A stretch of DNA of 64,000 nucleotides. Source: Pyrocephalus nanus. Lineage: Eukaryota; Chordata; Aves; Passeriformes; Tyrannidae. Made by a program: the position numbers and the translations under genes. The notes beneath the pieces are model-generated. The model saw only the letters and a program-made list of their open reading frames with translations. It was not told the DNA's origin and searched no databases. Location: positions 1,426,001 to 1,490,000 of the forward strand of contig CM076281.1 in the NCBI GenBank assembly GCA_038380795.1. The letters are read 5' to 3'. Shown in pieces: positions 49,101 through 61,200 of the stretch (within the stretch, counting starts at the first letter, position 1; the number at the start of each line of letters is the position of its first letter).

Positions 49101-49240
49101 CAACAATAATGTGGGATTTCTGGAAGGCATTTCAATAAGTCTGAAACACTCCTCCAGCCAGGCTGCTTATGTATCTAATATCCTCTTAGAACTACAATTT
49201 TCATAACCGGACCTTCCAAAATTTTTCCTTCCAGACAACT

Positions 49241-49276
<36 letters not shown>

Positions 49277-52200
49277 AGTCAGTAGGATTAAATGAGTAAA
49301 TGTTTCTTTTGCTCAGAGATATTTCCTGCCCGTAGCTTTTATCAGCTGCCTTCCTGCTCGGTTCCACAAGCAGCAAGTTTCCTGGTGGATTGGTTTCCTC
49401 CTGCTGCTCAGCAGATCTGTGCTCTGCCTGTACCTGGCTGTCCAGGTTCACCTGAGGATTCGCCATCACCACAACAACAAAACCAGGCTGCAGGAGCAGC
49501 ACTCACATGTGGGACTCCTGATTTTGCAGGTTCATGCTTTTGGTATTTCACACAGGGTGTCCCGAAAACACAGTCACAACCGTGTAAATGCTTTGTTCCT
49601 CCTAATGAGCAACAATTTTCCCAGTTTAAGTCATGGAATGAAGCAGGATGTGGTGACTCCTTCTGGAATTTGCCTAAATGCAGGCCATGAGATGATTCAG
49701 GGATGGAACAATGCCTCTCCCTTAAGGTAAGGGACATAATGACCACTGCACTATGTAATTATGTGACATGGAATAGTTTAACCTGTATCTTTCAAAGAAT
49801 TCACAGTTTGCTGCCAGCTCCCAATCCCTCCATACGGACATAATACAGGGATTTTGTTCTTCCCCTGATACAGAGTCCCAGTAAATAAACAGTGGTCTTC
49901 TGATAAAAAAAAAATTAACCTCTAACACACGACCAGAAGGTTCAGTCAACCGAGAACTCAAAGAACTGGGACAGCAGTTTAGTGGAAAAAAACCCCACTT
50001 GCTGCTCGTTTAATGTAATCAAACCACAAACATATTTGTTTTTCTGAGGCAGTCAGAGGCGGGGGGGGAGGAGGAGGAGGAAAAACAACCTGCTGCCCTC
50101 CAGGAGAGGGATATATTTAGGGGATGAGCTGCTGGCCAGCCCTGGCTGTGCCTGTACAGAGCCCTGCCCGTACTCACGCGCGTGGCTCTCGATGAACTTG
50201 TCGTGCTCCACCGGGCCCAGGATGCGGGCGAAGCGTCGCATGGTCTCGTACAGGTCCTGCACCTCCTTCGGGTATCGCCTCTCCAAGACTGCAGAGGTGG
50301 GAAAAAGGGACAGCAAAAAGGGACAAAAAAAGGGGACATCACTGCTACTGCCAGGAGAAAACACGTCTGTGGGACGGGAAGTGACTCCCCAGCCCCTGAA
50401 CCGCCCGCAGCTCCGGGGTCTTGGCCATTTTTGTGTCACAACTACAGACTGCTGAGGGGAAAGCAGTAAAATTATACAGCCCTTAAAAATCCTAAAAGCA
50501 TAAGCAATGATACTTAAATGTTGTTTGGTCATTTCTTACAATAGTGAGATGCATTCAAGGGGCCTGGATTTCACCTTCCCCCCCATCTCCCTACTCAGCA
50601 GAGCCCGAAATGCTTCTGAAGAGCAATTTTGAGGCAATAACTAAAACACTGAGCTGGGAGTAGTTGGAGCCAGACGGCTGGAAACAGTTGGGGCAGGAAA
50701 TCTGCTGGAATTTGGACCATCTGAATATGGTCCAGCATGAATAAACCACACTGGTGACCTGGAAATGCTGAACGTGTGAAGTTTTGCCACTTTGAAGTGG
50801 AGCAGATACACCTGATACTCACTTTGGAATTTTCTGAGGTTGATCAGGCCATGATCTCGTATAATTCTGTAAATGAGAGCAAAATGGTATTAATGGGAGC
50901 CATTAACTCCTGCATTGCCTCACAAACACAAAGGCTTCAGAAGAAACTTTGATTTAGGCCATCAGAGGGGCCTAAAATTAAACATAAATGAAATTTCCAT
51001 AACCCTTGAGCTGGCTGCAATGGAAACATGAGGCAGTGTGGCTTTAATCAGGGCAAATTTTGGATAGTGCTGTGCACTAGCCCTGAGCACAAAGGGAGCT
51101 GCAGCCTCTTTAAAGGCTGGAAATGGCTTCTTTAGGCACAGATTTCACATCTACAACATCTTACAACTTATCCTTCCAAAATCAGAGGTAAAGAATGTCT
51201 CCTGAACATGATTTCCAGCTTCAGAGAGAGATAAATGTCCCTCTGCTAGAGCAAGGGGAGAGCTGGACTGTAAATCCCACCACTGGCAGTGGGAGGAAGG
51301 AGTTTTTCCACGCCAGCTTGGATTTTAAAAATGATTCAGGTAGCTCTGAGTTCCAAGTGCTCCTGACAGGACCAGGGGAAGGAGCAGAGGGAAGGGCAGG
51401 TGCATGAGAAATACTTTTGTCCCCAGTTCCAGCAGTGCCATGTGGTTGTTTGCTCTGTGGTGACTGGGCTTTGGCAAATAAGGCACCACAGAGTTGGGCT
51501 GTCAAGGTCAGGCTGGGACTTGGCTCTATAAAATCCATTGCCTTTCCTTTAGCATGGACAAAAATCTTCCTGTCCCACGCAGAGGCACCTTTCTGAGAGT
51601 GACATCAGCACTTCTGTGACATTTTTCGGATTTTTGTCCCACCCTGCTTCAGAAACTTCACAAAACCTGACACTGAGTGATGGAACTGAGCCCTGTGGCA
51701 CTTCCCTTCAGTAGGACATGATTGATCACGGTGGAAATTACACCACCTAAATACTTTTTATTTCTGAATTATAGACAAGCAGGTCAATCCACATCCACTC
51801 TTCCCTGTCACTTGTGCTGCTCTATGAGGAGAAGGACTGGAACAGCCTCACTCCAAATCACTGATTCTTCCAGCAGGGAGTAATCCAGCAAGATATGATT
51901 TTAAATATTGAACAAAGTATGTGAAAGTTATAATAAAATTTAATTCAATTAATAGATTGAATCATTCTAGAGCGCTGTCAAATGAACTGAATAAATTATT
52001 CAGCCTCACGTCAGCAATTGAGTTATCTTCAGTGTGGAACACTAACTTAGGGACCACTAAGAATTAAAAATAATGATGCAAATATTTCTGTGGAGAAAGT
52101 GGGGGTCCAGCAATTAGTCACAGCCTGGCAGCCTTTTCTTCCCCCCTGAAGTAGGAAATTAATGATGTGCAATCCATCAGCATTGCACAGGGAGGGAAAG

Positions 52201-55200
52201 AACAGAGATTTGCCTCCTTCTCTCTGGTTCCAGCCCTGGATCTGTGATGGGTTTTCCAAATTCTGTTTCAGTTTCCATTCTGCAAATGGGACCTCGAAAG
52301 GTGGGTGGGAACACTGGGGACCAAAATGTACTAATGAAGCAAAGGAACACAGTTATTGCTTGAAAACTCACTTTTTCCTTCTCTGCCTTTCCTTTAACCT
52401 GGAATGATAGATATCTACAACTGCAATCTTCAGAGCTGCAAAATAAAAAGATTAAAGAATTCATAAGTAATCAGCGTGTGAGGCTGATTTTCAAGCACTC
52501 ACGTTCATGGTAGGCTGAAATGGTCACTGCTTTGCTGTTTTAAAAGACTTGTGGCAATTCTACAGGGGCATCAGCTCACTAGATACTGACCTGCAGTATG
52601 TGCTACCTGTGTAAGCTTTTTTTTCGCTTACTCCTTCCAAATTCATTGCTGTAAATACAATGTAAACATGAACCCGGATAGATCCTGAGAACTCTTTTCC
52701 TTCTTGGATTGTTTTACCATCAGCACTTATTTGTTCCTTCATACATGCAGTTGTTAAGTATTTCCTCTGAAAAGCAAATTGATCAGATTTAAGGATCTGA
52801 GGCATCGTCTTCGGGCAAAGGAACTCCAAAAAATAGACCCAGTTCTGAACTGTGAAGATTCAAAGTAGCCTTTGCCACAGTTCTTAAAAACATCTAGAAG
52901 ATTCCAGCTTGTTAACTTCCAAACTTATCTGTGTGCCAGGAGAACAAAGAACAGTTCAGGACAATGTGGAGAAGGAAAAAGCCATGCTCATTAGAAATCA
53001 TGTCCTTTCCAAAATCAAACCTGTCTGCAGGCTGGCTGATCCACTCACAGATCCTGCAGCTTCCTTTTCCTGTAACCATCAGGTTAATAAACTTTATTTT
53101 TTTTTTTCCCCCTGTAAATTCTTGAAAGACAAGATAAAGAGACACCTATCACCTCCCCCTCCCTCGTTCTGTTAAGTAACATACAAATTCTGGGTCATTT
53201 TGGCTGATTTCCTGGTGGCTTTTCTTTCCTTTACATTAATCGTTTCCACACGCTCTGGGAAGGAAGAGACCTGAGCCCTGACAGTGGTTTAGAGGCTGTG
53301 AGACAACAACCAGCCCTTGGAAAAAGGGGAAGAGCACGTCCCCTTTCACCCCAGTGCTGTGGGAACAGGGGTGGCCCAAGGGGGGCAGAACCCAGAATCC
53401 ATTTTCTCTCTGTAGTTACACAAAAAGAGCAAAGCTGATAGTGGCAGTTTATTGATTGCACTCTCAGATAAATAATTAATAATGCAATCAAGAAGTGTGG
53501 TTATCTGTCTGTTTTAAGGATGTATTTATGTGCAAACACCAGGAAGCCCCCAGCCTCTTGGAAATTCATCTGGGCATCCCTCTGGGAAATCAAATTTCAT
53601 ACAAACAGGGACAGCTGAAGCCCAAAGGCTGTGGGGACTCACTCTGGAGCCACAGTTTGGGGTGACACTTGCTGATCCCAAGCACAGAAATCTTCAGTTT
53701 ATATTTAATTATTTGATGCTAATCTCAGAGCAAAAGGTTCCATGTCAGCTGGGAGGGGTGGTGCAATACTCCTACTTATTTTTGCAAATTTCTTGCATTT
53801 TCAGGCATCATTGTGTATTTTCATAAGGAGGTATTTAAGTTTCCCAATTTAAGAACAAGCAGAGATAGCAAATTCTCCTTCGTGCTCGAATGTGGGGACA
53901 AGAAATTGGGAAATGCAGCAAGTTAAACATGAATGAAATCCATTAGGAAGGGTTGGAATTGGTGCCAATTTATAGAAAATATTTTTGTAGTTTTTAAACC
54001 TTCTGCAAGCTCAGCCAGCTTGTTATTTTGTGGGGTTTGTGTGGGCAGAGCTTAATAAGTACATGCAGAAACTGCACTGGAGAACCTCTATAAATATCAC
54101 AAGTAATTATGCACCTCTAACCATCGTTTTGGTGCTTTCACCTGAGTGCACAATATTCTAAAGAAATGATGATCAGCTGGGGAGGGGAAGGAGCAAATGA
54201 AGGGAAAAAAATGGAGCTCCTGCTCACGGAAAAATTAGTATTTGCTGCCACATGGCCTTTTTGGAGGGGCTTTTGTTTTTAATAGACATATTCACACAGG
54301 ACCAGGCGATTACCAAATCTGGAATGCATGAATAACTCCGGCTACTACACTGTTACACACTGCATGGAAATGAGAAAGGAGATGCTGCAGGAATGAGAAT
54401 GATTTGCCTGTGCTTTCCCCCATGGATCCTGGCAGGGAGGCCGTTGTTTGTCCCGGGAATGTGAGATAATCCCAGCTGACAGGGCGCTCCCAGTGTCCCT
54501 TCTGGGCACTGATAAGGCTCCTGGTGCTCTGAAGGACCTGGTGATGGGCAGAAATTCAAGGCTCCTTTCCCCACAATATTTTGGTTTCTCCAGAGTGTGT
54601 CCAAAACAAGTTTCTTTCCTTTTCATTCCCCTTCAGCCTCGTTTGGTCTGCAAAAAACCTTGTTGAGCACTAATGAGTGAGACCTTTGTTCCAACAGAGG
54701 GAACCTGCTTGGCATGGGAGGCCCAAATAATGGGAAGAATGCAAACTAATCCCAGTAAACAGGCTGCATGACCAGTGTGTGCAGGGCTGGGACAAACCGA
54801 ATGGCTGCAGTCCAAACTCACCCTCCCTGGAGGAAAGCAGGACCCATGGCAAACAGTTATCTGCCTTTGGAGCATGGCAGGAACCTCCACAAAGGAATAA
54901 ACATCATGTTCTGTCTAGGAGGACACTGGCAGCCTTGTAGCTTAAAATCAGATTTCCCTGCCGGTTGCAGCCTATTTCCACTCACTTCTGAACTTGTGGT
55001 TTCAGCAATTACTTTGCAGTGTTAGAAGTGAAAGTCATTTACATGAGAAGGGGGGGGGGGGGGGGAAAAAGCTGGGAAAAAGATAAATTACCAACGTTCT
55101 AATTCAGGCTGATGAAAACTTGTAGTTCATGAAATATTCAGGCACTGTGGGCTGAATTAGGGTTGTAACTGGTTGGTGCTTTTGATCTGTCCATTATGTT

Positions 55201-58200
55201 TTTGTGTAACTGCAATATGTATTTGCATTCCCTTACTGTAGTGCCAGCCCTGAATAAAAGAGAACAATTCCAGAATTTAATTGAAATATGAGAGATTTCA
55301 TCCAATTTCTGCCATCTCACCCATATCAATAAGTGACCAAAGGATGCCTGTGAGGTGGGAGGAGCCAGTGAGGCAGCAGGTACAGCTTCTGTGTTCCTCA
55401 TGAAAGCTGCCTGGGAGTCTTTTCACTTTGTATTAAATTGCATTTTCTTGTGGGAATACCAAGAACTTGCTTAGTGTGACACAGGGAAATACAACAGAGA
55501 AAATATACGATATATATAAAATTATATATGTATCTCATATAAAAGATATAACACATCAGAAAACAGAGATCAAGCAGCTCACATCTAGAACTTCCAAAAA
55601 AATTAAAAAAAAAAAAATGTTAAGAAAAGCAATGTGGGAGAAAGAGAATGAGGGGGAATTCCACTCCAGTGGAAGCATCAAATATTCCTGTGTGATGTGC
55701 AGCCTCAACACTGCAGAGCTGAGCTGTGATTTGTGAACCAAAGGAAAGAGAGACCAAAGGAACTGCACTGGCTTGGTGTGTTCTCAGGGTCGAGCTTGAG
55801 TAACTCTCAGAAAACGGAATAGAAAAGCAGTTTTCAAAAATTAATCTGGAACCCAGTGAGGTTTAACGTATGGCAGGAAAACAAACAGAGGATTTTTTCA
55901 CCAGCTCATCCTTAATCTCTGCGAGGCCCCATGTGGGTTTCTCTGGGCTACAAAATATGTTAAACCCCTGGTTTACATCTTTACCTCTGCATCCAGGTTG
56001 CCTCACAACCAGCTCTGCCTGTCAGCTACAGAGTATAAAGGCTTCTTAAACCATCCCTGCCTTCAGAGCCACGTGTTGAGCCATTTTCTGCACTGTGAAA
56101 TCCCACAATTAGGTAGCAAAATATTCTCAAGCAAAGTCAGCAGCTGAGATCTTTAAAACTGCAGGACAGGGAGGATGTGGCTCCTTCCTTTTTTTTTCTC
56201 TGTATTAACTCGGGAGAAGGGAAAGATCTCATTCCAAATTTTTTAGGAAAGGATTCTTTTTCATTCTTTTTTTCTCTCCAAGATGCCTCATGTGAAAGAA
56301 GAACAGCTGGCTAGACCCTGGGACTCCATTTTTCAGAGGCTTTCTCTCTCCCATGGGCAGACCTGGGACAGCTGTGGGAAGGCAGATGCCAGAGATCCTG
56401 AGCTGAGAGATCCAAAATGCAGTTGGTCACACTCCACACCCTCTGCCAAGCAGTTTTCACAGAGCAAACTCCTGACCTCCCTCACTAAACACTGAAGACA
56501 ACTGAAGGATGGGCTGGAGAACACCCAATGAAATTATCAGGCAAAAGATTGGGCAGACAGAGGGAAGTATTTTTTCACACAACACATAATTAAATTCCCA
56601 ACTCCTAACTCGATTGTGGAAGTCCCTGCTGCAGGATGGAGGGGGGCAGGAGCACAGGCAGATACAGTTCTAGCAGTGCTTAGCTGAGCTCCCAGAGGAC
56701 AAGCCCCTGGTCAGAAGGGGCTGAACACAACCTGGGGCTCAAGGAGTGTCTGAGCTTGTCACTGCAGGGAATGCAGAGGGGGCTAAAAAGCTGCTGAGGG
56801 AGCACTTCCCCCCTGGAGACAGGCTGGGAGAGCTGGGGCTGTTCATCCTGCACAAGAGAAGGTTTTGTGGAGACCTCAGAGACCCTTCCAGGATCTGAAG
56901 GGGCTACAGGGGAGCTGGAGAGGGACTGCAGTGATAAGACAAGGGGGAAAGGGTTCAAACTGAAAAAGGGGAAATTCAGGTTAAATATATGGAAGAAATC
57001 CTTCCCTGGGAGGGTGGGCAGGCCCTGGCACAGGCTGCCCAGAGAAGCTGTGGCTGCCCCATCCCTGGAAGTGTCCAAGGCCAGGTTGGACGGGGCTTGG
57101 AGCAATCTGGGCTGGTGGGAGGTGTCCCTGCCCAGGGCAGGGGGTGGAACAAGATGATCCTCAAGGTCCCTTCCAACCCAAACCACTCCAGGATTCTACA
57201 GTTCCATGTGGAAGATGCCAGGAGAAGGATCTGCCTGTACTTCTCTGAGAGACCACAGGGTTTGTCCCTGTGCAGCTCTGGGATCTGCTGAAGGGATGAG
57301 GAATCTGATTCTTGCATTCACTGACAACTGAACCAGGAGAACAGCAGGAGAGACCTTAAATGACTGAACTGTGCATGGGAGGAAGGCAGGGGTGGGGGAA
57401 TGGAAGACAGTGCTGGAAAACCTGCTTCAGTGGACATTAATCTATCCATTAATGAACAGAACTAGAAGATAATTTCGCTTTTTCAGTTTACCAGGACCCA
57501 GAATGGGACACGGAAGCAAGAAAATGTATCTTTCAATAGTAATAAAAAGAAACAGCAGAGAGCTGGCATGATGAATGCCTGACATGGCCCCAGGCCAGTC
57601 CCCCTTTCAATAAATGTTAAAAGGGAGCAGAGCCTGACATACGATTCTCATAACCTTCCCTGAGCCAAGGGAGTTGCATTCTTTAAAGCTCCTGCGTGCA
57701 CTGCTGAATTTCCAACTGATTTTTTTAACTTTGGCAAGACTGCCTGTACGTAACAGGATTTGTCTGTCTCCAAGGGATGCAAAGGCTTTAGCTTAGAACT
57801 GCCTGACACAGATGGGAGAATTCTGAGGCATAAACACAGGACTTCTCAACGCTGTATGTACTTATAAACGTGGGGAAAAGTAGGATCTTTTCTTCCCTGT
57901 GGATTAAAATGTCACTTTAATAACTCCTGTTATTCCCTATTATTAAGGCAGCTCCGTTCACAGAAACTCAGAGCAGTAACTGGGCTCACACCATTATCTT
58001 CACAATAAAAAGGAAGCTGTCCACACAGCTAATGCTACTCTAACTCAGGGCATGTTTAACACATGAAAAATCACACAACTTCGAGAGTACAACAGCTTAA
58101 ATGTGTTTCACACAGTCCTAAACCACACACCTCCTTGCTGCCTGCACTGATACCTACCCTGAGATCAGACAGATGTTTAGGTATTTTCTAAACCATTATA

Positions 58201-61200
58201 CTAACTAAGGGACATAATCTCCTGAGAAACTAGATGTAATGGGGAAAAGGGTTTTGGCAACCTTGCTGTGATGCTCACAAACTTTATGTAGGTGAAGAGA
58301 ATATTTTTGAGCTGGGGAGGGGAAGTAATACCAAGGCACTGAAGTTTTCTGGTTTTAAATAGGCCTGTGAGCCTGTTTAATCAAACTCTGATGTACTGTC
58401 ACCTGTGTCCAAAAATTGTTAACTCAGATCATTTGTTTCTACTTAACTTCCTCTAGAGCTTATCCTGGATAGAACCTCATTTGTGTCTTTCCTAAGGAGA
58501 TGCCTGAGATGGTGCAGACTCTTTGATTTCAGTGGTGTTGTACTTTACAACTGGCTGTATTTCAGCAGTGAGTGAGGTGCATTATTCTGTACATAAATAC
58601 CAGTTGCACATCAGTTGGTTAAGAGCTTTTAAAAGAGATTTGAAAGCGAGGACTGAAGAAATGCCAGTGTTTAAATCCCAGTGAGATTTAAAAAACACAT
58701 TATAAAAACAAAGATTTAAAAAAAAAAAACATAAAAACCTCCATACTTTAAAAATGTGTGTTCACTTTTAAAGGGTTTAGTGAAAGAGACTCAGTGAAAA
58801 GCTGTGTAGACACTCTGAAACATTGTTTTCAGGCAGGGTACAAAAAAGTATGGGACTTACCATGCAAAATGTCTGAATCATCTTCTACAAAATCAATATC
58901 TCTCAAATCCCATTCAGCATAGTTGTCAAACTCCTGTTCAGAGGTGATTAACACACTGTCAGCACCCAGCACTAAAACACTGGTCTCAGGTTTCAGTACA
59001 GGTAGGAGGACTGAAACCAGAGATATTCTCTCAAACACAGCAGTACAAGGGTCCATTCTGAGCAACAAACACCCCAGGGGAGCTCTCACTGGGCAGGGTG
59101 TGACAGCTCCCCCAGGGTGGTGTGACAGGGGAAGGACAATTAACCAGCACCCCCATGTGATGGAAACCCACACACTGTGATGGAAATCAGAGCCAGACAA
59201 GCCCAGAATATCCTGAGCTGGAAGGGCCCCACAAGGATCACCAAAGTCCAACTCCTGACCCTGCCCAGGACAATCCCAACAATCTCACCCTGTGTCTGAG
59301 AGCGTTGTCCAGGCACAGGGTGGGGTTCCTGGGATGGTCCTGTGGTTCACCAGTCACTTTGGTGCTGATCCTGCTCCCATGTACAAAACCAAGCTTGTGC
59401 ATGGCTGGATTCATCCCTTCAGGGACAGGAGCAGGAACTGGGGCCTTGGGCCCACAGCTAAAAGCACTGAAAACAGGGCAGGTCTTACAAGGCATGTCTG
59501 GAGCAGGGTCCTGTGTGCTTCTCTAAGGCAGGTGACAGTGCTGGAGCTGATCCCTTTGGCTGAGCATCTTAATTCTCAGCACCCACTCTGCTTATGTAAG
59601 GGCATTCCTGGCTGGACATCTGGTGGCAGCAGCGTGTCCTGCAGCCTCACTGACTGCTCCCAGCTTTGCAGGCCACCAGCGCCACCTCTGTCATCAAACC
59701 CTTCATTAACCCACAGGTTTAATCACAGAATTGCAGGGTATCTCAAGTTGGAAGGGACCCATAAGGATCAGAGTCCGGGATAACCTTAAAACCTCCTCAC
59801 AGGATAACCTTAAACTAAACCACAAGACTCAGAGCATCACTCAGTCCTGTCCTCTCTCCTGATGTTTTAAAATGAAGAGCAAAGACCCACAGGCAGGGGC
59901 AAACAGGGGGGTGTGAGTGTGCTGAGCTTGCACTCAGCAGCAAATTTAAAATAAGGGGGGAAGAGTCAGCCTCACCTCAACAAAGTCAGCTCTGGCTGGC
60001 ATGTACCCAGCCATATCCCTGGAGAGCAAGGAATCAAAAGTCGGCCGTGGGGGATCATCAGCAGCTGAAAAAAAACAAAGGTTTGTAGTTGTTGTGTAGG
60101 GCTTGGGGTCTTCCTTTTTAAAGATCTGTAAATAAGTGTTTATTTTGCAGGAAAAGTGGGAATAATTAGTGGAAGAAAAATACCCCGATTGGGCTTTTGT
60201 TTAGAGTTATAGTCAGAAAAAGACAGTTCGTCCAGAGAAAAATGCAGTAATCTGAGCTCTTCATAGTATTCCCAAAAGTCAAACACAAAATCAAGGTAAT
60301 AAATAGGTAATAAAACGTAAACTTTGCATTTTGGAGCTGAGCATCCCCCCCATAAACCTCTGCAGATCCCCGGGGCTCAGTGTGCAGGTTCTTTTAGTTA
60401 ATAGCAACAGGAGTGTTAAATTTGCCTTCTTCTGGGGGCCATTGACAGAGCTGCAATTAAAGCCAGAGAACTCCCAATGTTTACAGCACTTCCCGGCTGA
60501 GGAGCTCAGTGTTTTACAGACAATAATAGTCTGAGGCTCACAATACACTTGTGCAGGGGCTGAGCATTATATGTCCCATGCTACAGATAAAACAGGCTGA
60601 GGCACAGAGAGTTTGTCTTGGCCCAGGTCACATAAAAAAAAAAAATCAATGACAGCCAGGGACAGAACCAAATTTGCCCAGTTCCTCCTGTTTAGCTCTA
60701 ACCCTTTACTGGGAAATTTAAACCTCCAGACACCCAGCAACCATCTCACCCAGAGCTGCTGGGGAGCTTCAGAGAGGAGCAGCTGCCAGACTGGGGGAAT
60801 GCTAAAGATGGGAAATGCAAGGAAAACTGAGAATCTGTTAAATTGCCGAGGTTCAGCTCAGACTTTTTAACAGGCAGTTTTAAAGAGAGAGGTGTGAAAT
60901 CAGCAGAGCTGAAAGGAGTGGCTTTCTGACAAATCACATCAGCAGTGAGGCCTGGGACACAGTGTACACACAATAACATAGCCACAATCAGAGGAAATGT
61001 TTTAAGGCAGAAATCCCCCCTCAGACACCTTTGCTACACAGGGGCTGGACAGGGAAAGTAACCACCAGCACCAGGGGGAGAATCACACTGGTATCTGCCA
61101 CAAGGGACACACCTGAAGGAGATTTGGGGTAGTTTGTCCTTTAAATGGACACAAAGATCCAGGTTTCTGCTGGGGTGATTTCTGGGTGACAGTGTCCTCT

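Larger units (their letters stand above)
52436..58860 (-). other. TADA2A: TADA2A largest intron, 6.4 kb
   Basis: It contains a G16 run (55,050-55,065), an AT-rich simple tract (about 55,505-55,555) and the window's longest CR1 copy (56,810-57,199). No exon was recognised. Confidence 0.8.

Noticed and set aside
56650..56809. Further CR1 sequence upstream of the copy at 56,810
   Set aside because: Some phrases look CR1-like, but I could not match enough to extend the boundary with confidence.
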